A program made the translations under genes and the position numbers. Shown piece by piece: positions 23,819-32,913 of a DNA stretch of 64,000 nucleotides. Below the pieces are notes generated by a model. That model was not told the origin of the DNA and searched no databases. It saw nothing but the letters and a program-made list of their open reading frames with translations. This stretch comes from Haloarcula amylovorans (lineage in GTDB: Archaea > Halobacteriota > Halobacteria > Halobacteriales > Haloarculaceae). Position 1 is the stretch's first letter. Each line of letters begins with the position of its first letter. The stretch spans positions 1,035,994-1,099,993 of the forward strand of contig NZ_SRIF01000002.1 of NCBI RefSeq assembly GCF_004681185.1. Reading direction: 5' to 3'.

Positions 23819-26257
23819 ATGGTAGAGCATACACGGACACTCGGATTTCCCGTAGCCTTCGCGATCGGGCTCGGAACGATGATCGCGGCCGGCATCTTCT
23901 CTTTGTCGGGAATTGCGGTGTATCAGATCGGCTCGACGGCGGTCATCGCATTCATTCTCGCGGCTATCGTCGCTGGAATCACTGCGGCATCGTACTCGGA
24001 ATTCGCGTCAATTTACTCCGAGAACGGCGGGGGGTATCTGTTCACGTCCCGCACCTTCGACAACCGCGATTTACTGACGTACAGTATCGGGATGTCTCTC
24101 TTTCTGGGGTATACCGGAACGACGGCGTTCTATCTCGCGACGATGGACCACTGGTTCTTCCGGTTTCTAATACCGGAGAGCTTCCACTTCCTCCCCCACG
24201 GAACGTTCGGCGTTCTCACCGCGATTCTACTGGGTGTGCTCAACTCCCGCGGGACCGAGGAATCGGGCTCCTTCCAGGTCATCGTGACGGCGGCGAAAGT
24301 CGCCGTTCTCATAATCTTCATCGGTGGGATGTTTGCAAGCGTCGGCGTCGGGCCGGCAATCGGTGAGTTCACCGGGAGCTTCCAGGTCGAACCTGTCGGG
24401 ACGGTTTCGGTGGCCGCGCTCGCGTTCATCACGTTCTTCGGTTTCTCGGCCATCGCGGCCTCAGCCGGGGAGATCATCGAACCGCGGAAGACTGTTCCGC
24501 GAGCGATCGCGGCTTCGATTCTCACCGTCACCGTTCTGTATACGTTCGTTATCGTGGCGATGGTGAACATCACGAACGTGACGGGTCGACTCGCGCGCTC
24601 GCCCGACCAGATTCTGCAACTCGGCGAGACGGCGATGGGCGCGGTCGCCCAAGCGTTCATCCCGATCAGCGTCGCCGGCGTGCCAGTCGGGACGTATCTC
24701 ATCGTCGCGGGCGCTATCTTCAGCATGGTCTCGGCGTCGAACGCGTCGATTCTCGCCGCGTCGGGCATCGGCTCACTGATGGGGCGACAGGGCCAAGCTC
24801 CCCGTCGGCTCTCGCGGATTCACCCGAACTATGGAACGCCGTTCTGGAGCACTACGACGGCGACTGGCGTCATCGTCGTACTCATCGTGGCGTTCCTGAC
24901 GCTGTTCGGCGAGAACGGGATGTTCACACCGATTCCGGTAAACTTCGAGACGAGTATCGCCGGGTTCTCGGTCGTCATCGAGGAGTTCGCGCTCGGTCTG
25001 AACGCGCTGACCGGGTTCGCGACGCTCAACTTGCTCCTACCGCTGGCGTTTGTCAACGGCGCGCTCATCTACTCGCGCCGGAAGTACCCCGACATGGGAC
25101 GGGGCTTTCGGGTCCCCGGTGTCCCCGCCGTGCCGATACTGGGTATCATCGCGAACGTCGCGTTGATCTACAATCTCCCGGTGGTCGGCGTCGCAGTCGG
25201 TCTCGTGCTGACGATCGCGCTTATCGGCGTCTACCTTCTCTGGGGCGGCGCACCGGACGTAGAGGAACTGTTCGAACGCACGGTCTCTGCGCGGTCGCCC
25301 ATCAACGCCAACAGTGGCACCACAGCGACTGACAGCGGAACAGAATCGACAACCGCTGACGAGTCCGACCGCTTCCGAATCCTGGTCCCCGTCGGGCGCT
25401 TACACCGGGCGGCGACGCACGTCAAACTCGCGGCGACCCTTGGGAAGATGTACGATGAGAACCCGATCGTGCAGGTTGTCAACGTCACTCACATCCCGGA
25501 CCAGACGCCCAACGAGATAGTCGTCGACGACGCCAACGGACGCGTAGAGCGGATCACGGAGTCGCTGGGTACCGAAGACATCGATGTCGAATACACGGTG
25601 GAAGGACACATCTGCCGAGACATCGCGTTCGACATCCTCCAGACGGCCCGTGACGACGAGGCCGACCGCATCGTGATGGGATACCCCGAGGATCACCCAG
25701 AGATCGCACAAGAAGTGGAGTACGAGGCCCCCTGTGACGTCCTCTACGCGCAGGGGTTCGAGGACCCCACGGATATCTCGACAATCAACGTCGGCGCTGG
25801 CGGTGGACCACACCACAGCGCGTCCCTCTCGCTCGTCCGTGCGATGGCGGAAGCGGGGTCGCACGTCAACGTCATCAACGTCACGCCGTCCGGCGACGGC
25901 GGAACGGCCGAGGATGCGACGGACACGGTCGAGCAACTCCCGGAGACGGGGTCGATAGAAGTCCAGGAAGTCACTGCGTCATCGGTCGCCGAGGGGCTCG
26001 TTTCGACCGCCGCGGAAAACGGCGGCCCACTCATCATCGGGGCTACTCGGACCCGTGGACTGAAGCGGTGGGTCTTCGGAAGTACGCCGGACCGAGTGAT
26101 CAACTTAGCCGAAGGTGCGAACGTGCCAGTACTTGTATACGCAAGTGAGACCGGCCTTTCGCAACAAATGGGGAACCGGCTCTTCCCGGTCTACCGGTAT
26201 TACAAACAACTAACGACGACGCGCCATCCAACAGGGAGCGAGCAGACGCCCGACTGA
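23819..26257 (+). CDS. APC-family amino acid permease fused to USP domains
   Basis: This 812-residue protein starts with an amino acid/polyamine/organocation permease of about 12 helices (residues 8-475). The first helix carries GLGTMIAAGIFSLSG, the unwound substrate-binding segment typical of the superfamily. Two universal-stress-protein-like domains follow (about 518-650 and 655-785), the first starting RFRILVPVGRLHRAATHV. Permease-USP fusions are known in archaea; the USP part probably senses nucleotides and regulates uptake. It is separated from the next gene by about 360 bases. Substrate is unknown; branched or cationic amino acids are possible. Confidence 0.9.
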   Translation: MVEHTRTLGFPVAFAIGLGTMIAAGIFSLSGIAVYQIGSTAVIAFILAAIVAGITAASYSEFASIYSENGGGYLFTSRTFDNRDLLTYSIGMSLFLGYTGTTAFYLATMDHWFFRFLIPESFHFLPHGTFGVLTAILLGVLNSRGTEESGSFQVIVTAAKVAVLIIFIGGMFASVGVGPAIGEFTGSFQVEPVGTVSVAALAFITFFGFSAIAASAGEIIEPRKTVPRAIAASILTVTVLYTFVIVAMVNITNVTGRLARSPDQILQLGETAMGAVAQAFIPISVAGVPVGTYLIVAGAIFSMVSASNASILAASGIGSLMGRQGQAPRRLSRIHPNYGTPFWSTTTATGVIVVLIVAFLTLFGENGMFTPIPVNFETSIAGFSVVIEEFALGLNALTGFATLNLLLPLAFVNGALIYSRRKYPDMGRGFRVPGVPAVPILGIIANVALIYNLPVVGVAVGLVLTIALIGVYLLWGGAPDVEELFERTVSARSPINANSGTTATDSGTESTTADESDRFRILVPVGRLHRAATHVKLAATLGKMYDENPIVQVVNVTHIPDQTPNEIVVDDANGRVERITESLGTEDIDVEYTVEGHICRDIAFDILQTARDDEADRIVMGYPEDHPEIAQEVEYEAPCDVLYAQGFEDPTDISTINVGAGGGPHHSASLSLVRAMAEAGSHVNVINVTPSGDGGTAEDATDTVEQLPETGSIEVQEVTASSVAEGLVSTAAENGGPLIIGATRTRGLKRWVFGSTPDRVINLAEGANVPVLVYASETGLSQQMGNRLFPVYRYYKQLTTTRHPTGSEQTPD

Positions 26258-26618
26258 ATAGCTGCTATCCCATCTCTCTACTGAGACGAGTCCCCCATCT
26301 GACTTCTTCATAGTTATCGGCATCTGTTTAATGGCAGGCTTCCTTCTTATCGGTCTATCTCCGAAACGAACCAGTATGAGTGCGAGTGGCGGCTCGGTCG
26401 AGAACGAACTCGATCGAGATATCGGTCTTCTCGGAGCGATTCTGGAGACACTCGGTCTGGTCAGATACGCCAATGGGTTAGTGGCGACTGATTCTCCTTC
26501 TCGAAGAGCCAGTAGTGGGCAGTCACCAGTCAGTGTCCGATAGAACCTATCGACTGCAGAGCTAGCGAACGGGTGTAAGGAAATCGACCAGACTTACCGT
26601 CACGCTTGCCGACCGCGC
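26258..26618. other. 361-base gap with only one weak ORF
   Basis: This is the spacer between two convergent genes. It is less GC-rich than its surroundings near 26305-26350 and contains one weak plus-strand frame (listed separately). No tRNA, hairpin array or transposase remnant is seen. Confidence 0.6.
26376..26543 (+). CDS. Possible small protein (55 aa)
   Basis: A frame from ATG 26376 reads MSASGGSVENELDRDIGLLG and then a short helical segment. A TTTAAT element about 45 bases upstream could be its TATA box. The tail is serine/arginine-rich and less convincing. No family is recognised and the frame could be chance. Confidence 0.3.
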   Translation: MSASGGSVENELDRDIGLLGAILETLGLVRYANGLVATDSPSRRASSGQSPVSVR

Positions 26619-27575
26619 TTACAGCGACCGCTCGGGGTCGCCGTGGAGGAGCATGTCCGCGACCATCTGCTCGAACACTGATTCGTCGACGGCTTCGACG
26701 ACGCGCGTTCGCGGTTCGCCGTCGGTGATTCCGAGTTCGTCCACGAGGCTATACCCCCGAGTCATCCCCTCCCGTTCGTCGACGTCCACGAAGTACGTCC
26801 CCGCCTCGGTCACGAGGTCCGGGTTCAGGAGACAGGCGAGCGCGAGCGTGTCCGGCTGGGTCGCGGCGTCGACGCCGAGACGCTCTTTCGAGAACTCGCG
26901 GGCGTGGCCGGTGACTGTCGTGAAGAACTCCGCGTAGGGCGTCTCCGCCTCGGCGAACCGGTCGAGGTCGTCCGCCCCAATCTTGCCGTGTCGAACGGTC
27001 AGCCCCCAGTCGACGAGCGTCACGTCGAGTTCGTTCATCACGATCTTCGCGGCGTCGGGGTCGACCCAGAAGTTGAACTCCGCCGAGGGGGTGTCGTTGC
27101 CGAGCGTGTTCACCGCACCGCCCATCACCACCACCTCGTCCAGCAGGTCGTTCAGGTCGGGTTCCCGCCGAATCGCCAGCGCGACGTTCGTCAGCGGGCC
27201 GATGCAAGCGAGACTCACCTCGCCCGGCGACTCGCGGGCGATATCGACGATGGCGTCGACGGCGTGGCCGTCGGCGGAGGCGATCCCGGTGTCGGGGTAG
27301 AGCTCGCCGCCCAGTCCCCCCTCACCGTGGACGTGGTCGACGTGGTCGAACTCTTTGAGGAGCGGGCGGCGCGCGCCCTCGTAGACCGGGACCGAGTCGG
27401 CCATGCCAGCGAGATCTAACGTGTACTTCGCGTTCTCGACTTCGTAGTCGAACTCGACGTTCCCGGCGACGATGGTGACCGCCTCGATGTCGATGGAGTC
27501 GGCGAGTGCGGCCATGAGAAGCGCCTGCGAGTCGTCGCCAGCGGTGTCCGTATCGATGATAAGTCTCTGTCCCAC
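26619..27575 (-). CDS. Nucleoside hydrolase (IUNH family)
   Basis: This 318-residue enzyme hydrolyses the N-glycosidic bond of ribonucleosides, giving base and ribose. The calcium-binding motif DTDTAGDD (8-15) is at the N-terminus as the family requires. VVMGGAVNTLGNDTPSAEFN carries the conserved asparagine/glutamate-containing sugar-binding segment, and DPDAAKIVM the next block. The length is normal. The base preference cannot be deduced. It is a free-standing gene on the minus strand. Confidence 0.93.
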   Translation of the reverse strand: MGQRLIIDTDTAGDDSQALLMAALADSIDIEAVTIVAGNVEFDYEVENAKYTLDLAGMADSVPVYEGARRPLLKEFDHVDHVHGEGGLGGELYPDTGIASADGHAVDAIVDIARESPGEVSLACIGPLTNVALAIRREPDLNDLLDEVVVMGGAVNTLGNDTPSAEFNFWVDPDAAKIVMNELDVTLVDWGLTVRHGKIGADDLDRFAEAETPYAEFFTTVTGHAREFSKERLGVDAATQPDTLALACLLNPDLVTEAGTYFVDVDEREGMTRGYSLVDELGITDGEPRTRVVEAVDESVFEQMVADMLLHGDPERSL

Positions 27576-27651
27576 GGTATCACATCGCTCGGTGTGAACT
27601 TAACTCTCCCGCGAGGGCGGACTGCCGGACAGCGCCGTGACCGACGCCGAG

Positions 27652-27894
27652 TTAGAGGTTACCTCGAAGGTGGAGCTTCTCGTCGGCCTTCGTCTCGACG
27701 GCGTCCTGTTTGACGGTGTACTCGTCGCTGTCCGCCTCAGCCCACCCGAGGTCGGCCTTCACGGTTTCGGTGAGTCCCGGGTCGGGATCGACGTATGCCG
27801 TGTCCTGTTCTATCTCCGTGACTAATCCGAGCGTGTTGCCGCTCGCATCGACCACTTCTTTGCCTTCGTCGGCTTCGGTGAACGTGACTGTCAT
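27652..27894 (-). CDS. PRC-barrel-like small protein
   Basis: This 80-residue acidic protein (MTVTFTEADEGKEVVDASGN, then LGLVTEIEQDTAYVDPDPG) is a small beta-barrel of the type common in haloarchaea and related to PRC-barrels. The start at ATG 27894 is chosen because homologous proteins begin at this MTVxFTEADEGK point; an in-frame start exists at 27939. Function is unknown, perhaps protein or RNA binding. It is upstream of the nucleoside hydrolase on the same strand, 76 bases apart. Confidence 0.7.
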   Translation of the reverse strand: MTVTFTEADEGKEVVDASGNTLGLVTEIEQDTAYVDPDPGLTETVKADLGWAEADSDEYTVKQDAVETKADEKLHLRGNL

Positions 27895-27985
27895 CGACAA
27901 ATCGTTCGACAGGACGGCAGTAATGTCTGCGGCTTGCAAGGCTTTCAGTCACCAACGGGTCGGTTCACAAAAACGTCCCGTTCTC

Positions 27986-28819
27986 TCACTCTTCGGCGGC
28001 TTCGATGGATTCCGCTACGTCCTCGCCTTCGGTCCCCCAGACGACGTGGCTGTAGTTCAGGAGAGCCACGAAGACGACCCCGCCGACGATATTACCTGCT
28101 GTAGTGATTGTGAGGAACTGTGCCCACTGGAGAACAGTGATGTCCGCGCCCGCGAGCATTCCGGCGATGACTTCGATATTGCCGGCGACGCAGTGGGGGA
28201 GATGCCCGAAGCCGATTGGGAACGTACAGATGATGATGACGAGGATACGACTGATACTGTCGCCGACGGAGGTGAGAATCCACGACAACAGCGCCATCAA
28301 CCACCCGGCCATGATTGCGCCAGTAAACACGCCCGTCGGAGCGAGGTCGATGAACGTGGTAGCGACGTCGACGAAGGCCTGATTCTCGATTAGATGGAGA
28401 GACGGCCCGCTCACGAAGATGAACCCCGCAAAGATCGCTCCGCCAATCAAGTTGCCTCCGAGCACGAGACTCCACAGCTGACCGAGGCTACGTGGCGTGG
28501 CGTCACCCGAGAGAACTGGCAGTACGGCGAGCGTCGTGTGTTCGGTAAATAGCTCCGTTTGACTCATGATGGCGAGCACGAACCCGAACGTGTACGTAAC
28601 GGACCGCAGAAGATGGACCGCTCCCTCGCCGAGCAGGGGCCCGAGCACCGTCGTGAACATGAGTAGCCCGAAGACACCGATACCGAGCGTGAGCCCGCAC
28701 GAAAGCGACGAGAGGAACTGACCATGACCCGGCCGTTCGAGTTCCTTCACGCCCTCCTCGATTTGGAGGCGGAGGATAGTCTGATAGTCCCGAGTTGTAT
28801 CGTATTCTTCGTGACTCAT
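27986..28819 (-). CDS. Formate/nitrite transporter (FNT) family channel
   Basis: This 277-residue protein has six membrane helices (about 42-262). Family marks include SQTELFTEHTTLAVLPVLSG (the TELFT omega-loop region), GGNLIGGAIFAGF, the central-histidine segment FGHLPHCVAGNIEV and AGNIVGGVVFVALLNY. FNT channels move formate, nitrite, hydrosulfide or acetate. The N-terminal 35 residues are a hydrophilic cytoplasmic lead. It is divergent from the metzincin-like membrane gene with a 90-base shared promoter region. The anion carried is undetermined. Confidence 0.92.
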   Translation of the reverse strand: MSHEEYDTTRDYQTILRLQIEEGVKELERPGHGQFLSSLSCGLTLGIGVFGLLMFTTVLGPLLGEGAVHLLRSVTYTFGFVLAIMSQTELFTEHTTLAVLPVLSGDATPRSLGQLWSLVLGGNLIGGAIFAGFIFVSGPSLHLIENQAFVDVATTFIDLAPTGVFTGAIMAGWLMALLSWILTSVGDSISRILVIIICTFPIGFGHLPHCVAGNIEVIAGMLAGADITVLQWAQFLTITTAGNIVGGVVFVALLNYSHVVWGTEGEDVAESIEAAEE

Positions 28820-28878
28820 ACGCCAGAGGATACACAGGCCCGACGGATACGAACTTTGGGCAGGCGATGGTCACAGAC

Positions 28879-28887
28879 CGTTAAGTG
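28879..28887 (+). promoter_or_regulatory. TATA box for the metzincin-like gene
   Basis: CGTTAAGTG lies about 27 bases before the GTG at 28910. It supports that GTG as the true start, rather than the much longer frame that overlaps the divergent FNT gene. Confidence 0.5.
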
Positions 28888-28909
28888 CGTTCGCTGTGAA
28901 CGCTCTCCT

Positions 28910-30163
28910 GTGACCGACGCTTCTCGGGCGGGGTGCCACGGGGACCCCGAGTTGGTGGCGGCTGAGTGTGCGGGGCCGGTCGACCTCGAGATCGACGTCG
29001 GACTGCTCGTCACTCATGCTCCTGGGACCGACCCCGGCCGACTCCAGTCGTTCGCCGCACAGGCGGCCGAGGATGCGGTCGACGAACTGTCGTCGGCTAC
29101 GGACGTTACGTGGCGGTTCTATCTCGAAGACCCCGCACAGCTCTCAGACCACGACAGACGCCGACCGTCGGAGTTCCTCGACCGTGCGACACATCGGATG
29201 GTCGAGGGGCCATACGACGTGGTCGTCGTCGTGACGGACGTTCCGCTCGTCTCGAGCCGAGAGCGGTTCGTCCCCGGACTGTCGTCACCGCTCTCTCGCG
29301 TCGCTGTCGTCTCGACGCGGAACCTGCAGAGCGCGCCCCGCGGCGAGCCGCTGCGTTCGCTCGATGACGAGGCCGTCCGCTGGAACGCGGCGACGCTACT
29401 GGTCCACCTCGTCGGGCACGTCCTGGGTGCTCGTCACCGCGACGCGGACGGCGGCGTCATGGAACCGTTCGCGTTTGCCCCGAACCGTCGAGACGTCCCA
29501 CCGATCGACGCGGACGTAGAGGCTCGCCTTCACCGGATAGCGGGAGAGATTCCGGCAACCGAAGCCCACCCTCGGGGGCCGCTCTCGCGCCTCGCGTTCC
29601 ACGCTCGAAGTGCCGTCGGCAACCCCGGGCAGATTTGGCAGGCGCTCGGCAACAGTCGGGCCCCCCTACTGCCGCTGTCGCTGCCGAAGCTCTCGACGGC
29701 AGCGGTGACGCCGACACTCGTCATCGTCTTCAGTGCCGAGTCGTGGGACGTCGGCTTCCACATGAGCAACGTGACCGCAGCGCTGTTCGCCGTCGCGAGC
29801 ATCCTCGTCGCCGCCGTCTACCTGCTGTTCTCGCAGAACCTCTCGTTTCCGCGAAAGCGACACCGGGTCGTCACCGAACACACCGCTCTGGTCAACGTCA
29901 CTGTCTTTTTCGTCCTCGTCTTGGCGATGCTCGGCCTGTTCGGGCTGGTCTGGGGTATTATCCTCGTCATCGAACTGGTCGTCTTCCCGCCGAACCTGAT
30001 GTCGAACTGGCCGAGCCTCGAGGATCCGGCAGTGGACCTCGTGGACCTCGTCCGGACGAGCGCGTTCATCAGCACCATCGGTGTCCTCTCTGGCGCGCTA
30101 GCTGGTGGACTGGAGAGTCGAACCATCGTCAGCCACCTCACGCTGTTCCCCGATCGACCGTAG
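28910..30163 (+). CDS. Membrane protein with a glutamate-less metzincin motif
   Basis: This 417-residue protein reads HLVGHVLGARH at 166-176, which is the metzincin zinc signature HExxHxxGxxH with all three histidines and the glycine kept but the catalytic Glu changed to Leu. It is followed by GGVMEPF, where M184 fits the Met-turn. The N-terminal domain (20-215) resembles an archaemetzincin-like fold only through this motif. Membrane segments follow at about 262-275, 288-308, 327-358 and 383-400. The GTG start has a TATA box. It probably binds zinc without proteolysis. I do not recognise a named family. Confidence 0.75.
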   Translation: MTDASRAGCHGDPELVAAECAGPVDLEIDVGLLVTHAPGTDPGRLQSFAAQAAEDAVDELSSATDVTWRFYLEDPAQLSDHDRRRPSEFLDRATHRMVEGPYDVVVVVTDVPLVSSRERFVPGLSSPLSRVAVVSTRNLQSAPRGEPLRSLDDEAVRWNAATLLVHLVGHVLGARHRDADGGVMEPFAFAPNRRDVPPIDADVEARLHRIAGEIPATEAHPRGPLSRLAFHARSAVGNPGQIWQALGNSRAPLLPLSLPKLSTAAVTPTLVIVFSAESWDVGFHMSNVTAALFAVASILVAAVYLLFSQNLSFPRKRHRVVTEHTALVNVTVFFVLVLAMLGLFGLVWGIILVIELVVFPPNLMSNWPSLEDPAVDLVDLVRTSAFISTIGVLSGALAGGLESRTIVSHLTLFPDRP

Positions 30164-30420
30164 TTCAACACCGCGTGTCCGCAAAACGCGACCCACCGCA
30201 ACGGTCGACGAGGGGAGAGTAACAGCCGATTGTCGCCATCGAAGCTCAACACACACCCGACCACACGACAACAGTGCGGTCGGCCTGTCCCTCGCTTCGA
30301 TCGGTACGATAGAAAGTCGCGCTATGCGGGGCGAAAGCCTGCTTGCAGGGCGTAGCGTTAAGGCCGTCCGAGAGGTAGCGACGTGTGCCCGCATCGAGCG
30401 AGAGCGGGCGCGAGCTAATC

Positions 30421-30427
30421 GGAGGTG
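30421..30427 (+). promoter_or_regulatory. Shine-Dalgarno site for the arginine-rich micro-ORF
   Basis: GGAGGTG ends 7 bases before the ATG at 30435. Strong Shine-Dalgarno sites are uncommon in this leaderless-rich sequence, so this one supports translation of the short frame. Confidence 0.6.
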
Positions 30428-30434
30428 TCTTTCA

Positions 30435-30536
30435 ATGGGAAAACTTCGTAAGGCGATGAAAACCTGGCGACGACTCCCGCGTAGCGTGCGACGGCGCATC
30501 GTTCGCAAAGGACGACGCCTGCTCCGACGGCGTTGA
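30435..30536 (+). CDS. 33-residue arginine-rich peptide
   Basis: ATG 30435 to TGA 30536 encodes MGKLRKAMKTWRRLPRSVRR followed by a C-terminal IVRKGRRLLRRR. Thirteen arginines and four lysines of 33, with no acidic residue, contrast with the acidic proteome of this organism. Hydrophobic residues alternate with the basic ones in a possible amphipathic helix. A GGAGGTG ribosome site precedes the start and a possible TATA-like GCGTTAAGG (about 30350) lies further upstream. It may be nucleic-acid or membrane binding. The gene is 63 bases before the APC permease. Function unknown. Confidence 0.6.
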   Translation: MGKLRKAMKTWRRLPRSVRRRIVRKGRRLLRRR

Positions 30537-30567
30537 CCCGTCGGACCTGCTCGATTCGTTTTCCGTC

Positions 30568-30577
30568 GTTTTTATCC
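30568..30577 (+). promoter_or_regulatory. TATA box for APC permease
   Basis: GTTTTTATCC is centred about 28 bases upstream of ATG 30600, indicating a leaderless transcript separate from the preceding micro-ORF. Confidence 0.5.
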
Positions 30578-30599
30578 AGCTGTTGAAACAATCACTCCT

Positions 30600-32030
30600 A
30601 TGGACGAACAGCCTGTCGACGTCGAACCGGGCGGTCAGAACGTCGCTGGTGAGGCGCCCGTCGCGGAGCCGGAATCCGTCACCGACGAGACGACGGTCCA
30701 CGACGACGACGTCGAACTCGAGCGGACTATCGGGCTGGTCGGCGGGCTGGCGATTGGAATCGGGACCATGATTGGTGCGGGTATCTTCGTTTTCCCGGGG
30801 TTAGCGGCGAACAACGCAGGGCTCGCCGCCACCCTGTCGTTCGCGATCGGCGGACTCATCGCGTTGCTCGTGGCGCTACCGACCTCTGAACTCGCTACGG
30901 CAATGCCGCGTAGCGGTGGCGGTTACTACTTCATCTCGCGCGGGATGGGAACGGCATACGGTGCGATTGTGGGCCTCGGCCTGTGGCTGGGGTTGGTGTT
31001 TGCCTCCGCGTTCTATCTCGTCGGACTCGGCCACTATGCGAGCGCCGTATTCGCCGAACTCGGCGTCGGGCTCCCGTTCAGCCCCGTCATCGGAGTTGGA
31101 CTGGTGTTCGGGGCAGCTCTGACCGCGCTGAGTATCGGCGGCACGGAGAACACGGCAAAGCTCCAGAACGTCGTCGTGGGAATCCTCCTCGTGGTACTTA
31201 CGGTGTTTCTCTCCTATGGCGTCCTCGACGCGTTTGGCGTCTTCGGTCGCGGAAGCGTTCCGGAGGCGTTTTTCTCTAGAGGACATTTCCCCGTGCTGAC
31301 GACAGCTGCGTTGGTGTTTACCTCGTATCTGGGGTTCGCCCAGGTCGCGACCGTTGCCGGGGAAATCAAACAACCGGGGCGGAATCTCCCGCTGGCGATG
31401 GTCGGATCGGTTCTCGTTGTCACTATCTTCTACGTCGTGACGATTTTCGTCGCGACCAGCGCGTTCGGTGCGGACCGACTGGGTCAGTTCGGTGAGACGG
31501 CGATGGTCGAAGTAGCCCGTGACTTCCTCGGCCAGCCCGGCGCGGTCGCGATTTTGGGTGCCGGACTGCTGGCGACGTTTTCGAGTGCGAACGCGTCGAT
31601 TCTCAGTGCCTCGCGGGCAGTGTACGCACTGAGCCGTGACGCCCTGCTCCCCAGAAAGGCGAGCGAAGTCAACCTCCGCTACGGTACGCCACACGTCGCC
31701 CTGCTCGCTGCTGGCGGGCCGATCCTGGTCCTCGTCGCGACCGGACAGGTCGAACTACTCGCCGAGGTCGCCTCGTTTCTCCACCTGATCATGTACGGGC
31801 TGATGTGTGTCGCCCTGCTCGTGTTGCGACGACGGGATCCCGAGTGGTACTCTCCCAGCTACCGGGTGCCGGGCTATCCGGTGTTGCCCGGCATCGGTGC
31901 CCTAGCCAGCTTTGGACTGATCGCGTTCATGCAGCTAGCCTCCATCGGCATCGGCATCGTGGTGATGCTCGTCTCGTACCTCTGGTACCGTTATTATGCT
32001 GGGGACGTCACACTCAAAGGGGACATCTAA
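30600..32030 (+). CDS. APC-family amino acid permease
   Basis: This 476-residue permease has a 40-residue acidic N-terminal cytoplasmic lead and about 12 helices. [15 protein letters not shown] in the first helix is the substrate-binding hinge of the amino acid/polyamine/organocation superfamily. [12 protein letters not shown] and the [21 protein letters not shown] block are also typical. Unlike the 23.8 kb permease it has no fused USP, but a separate USP gene starts one base after its stop. The specificity is unknown. Confidence 0.93.
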   Translation: MDEQPVDVEPGGQNVAGEAPVAEPESVTDETTVHDDDVELERTIGLVGGLAIGIGTMIGAGIFVFPGLAANNAGLAATLSFAIGGLIALLVALPTSELATAMPRSGGGYYFISRGMGTAYGAIVGLGLWLGLVFASAFYLVGLGHYASAVFAELGVGLPFSPVIGVGLVFGAALTALSIGGTENTAKLQNVVVGILLVVLTVFLSYGVLDAFGVFGRGSVPEAFFSRGHFPVLTTAALVFTSYLGFAQVATVAGEIKQPGRNLPLAMVGSVLVVTIFYVVTIFVATSAFGADRLGQFGETAMVEVARDFLGQPGAVAILGAGLLATFSSANASILSASRAVYALSRDALLPRKASEVNLRYGTPHVALLAAGGPILVLVATGQVELLAEVASFLHLIMYGLMCVALLVLRRRDPEWYSPSYRVPGYPVLPGIGALASFGLIAFMQLASIGIGIVVMLVSYLWYRYYAGDVTLKGDI

Positions 32031-32031
32031 C

Positions 32032-32766
32032 ATGGAGGACCGTCCAGCGATACTCGTTCCGATTCGCGTGCTCGAAAGGGAATCGGTCCCGGAGGGAGTT
32101 CCCGACCTCCTCGCGAACGCCCACGTCGTCCTCCTCGGATATCACATCATTCCGGAACAGACTGCACCGGGACAGGCACAGATGCAGTTCGAGGAGCGCG
32201 CTACGAACCGTCTCGACGAATACGAGGCGATATTCGAGGCGGCGGGAGCGACCGTCGAACGGCGACTCGTCTTCACGCACGATGGGCAGAAGACGATCGA
32301 TCGAACGATTTACGAGCACGACTGTCTGGCTGTCCTCGTCCCGAACGCGACGGGGGTGGTCGAAGACGTGCTCGTCGCCGTCCGCGGGACCGTGGGAGTC
32401 GACCGTCTTGCCCGCGTCGTTGCCGGTATGTTCGGGGCGATGGACGTCTCGATCACGCTGTATCACGTCGCCGAGAGCGAGGAAACGGACGAGGACATAG
32501 CGACCCTTCTCGATGGGATGGTAGAACGACTGGGAGAGCTCGGAATGGACGCGTCGATGATCGAGACACGAGTTGAACGGAACCAGGATCCACTCGATGC
32601 GATCGTCGATGCAGCCGAGGCGTTCGATGCCGTCGTCATGGGTGAAACTGATCCGTCTTTAACGACGTTCGTCTTCGGTATGCCGGCTGATCAGGTTGCC
32701 GATCGGTTCCTCGGCTCTGTGCTGGTCGTACAGCGCGAACGCCCCGAACGAGAGGGGGGTAAGTGA
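32032..32766 (+). CDS. Universal stress protein (two domains)
   Basis: This 244-residue soluble protein starts MEDRPAILVPIRVLERE and contains two USP-like alpha/beta domains (about 5-120 and 140-240). The second carries AFDAVVMGETDPSLTTFVFG, close to the GxxG-type nucleotide loop of USPs. The start 32032 is one base after the permease stop (TAACATGG); a frame start at 31996 inside the permease is less likely. It mirrors the USP half of the fused permease at 23.8 kb, so it may regulate the preceding transporter. Confidence 0.87.
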   Translation: MEDRPAILVPIRVLERESVPEGVPDLLANAHVVLLGYHIIPEQTAPGQAQMQFEERATNRLDEYEAIFEAAGATVERRLVFTHDGQKTIDRTIYEHDCLAVLVPNATGVVEDVLVAVRGTVGVDRLARVVAGMFGAMDVSITLYHVAESEETDEDIATLLDGMVERLGELGMDASMIETRVERNQDPLDAIVDAAEAFDAVVMGETDPSLTTFVFGMPADQVADRFLGSVLVVQRERPEREGGK

Positions 32767-32913
32767 ACGGACAGTGCGCCTCTGTCAGCCAGTACCGTCG
32801 CTTGGAGACGCCGTCTACCCGTAGAATACGTGGCCTCGGCACTCACGGCTTACACTCTATCCACGACTTCGATACCGGTGACGAGACGCACTTGCGTCTG
32901 TCTTCGGGGTCGG

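Noticed and set aside
26210..26473. Minus-strand frame downstream of the APC-USP gene
   Set aside because: It overlaps the end of the APC-USP gene antisense, has no motif and a residue composition unlike haloarchaeal proteins.
28724..28909. Upstream extension of the metzincin-like gene overlapping the FNT gene
   Set aside because: It would overlap the divergent FNT coding region by nearly 100 bases. A TATA box and a GTG at 28910 give a better start.
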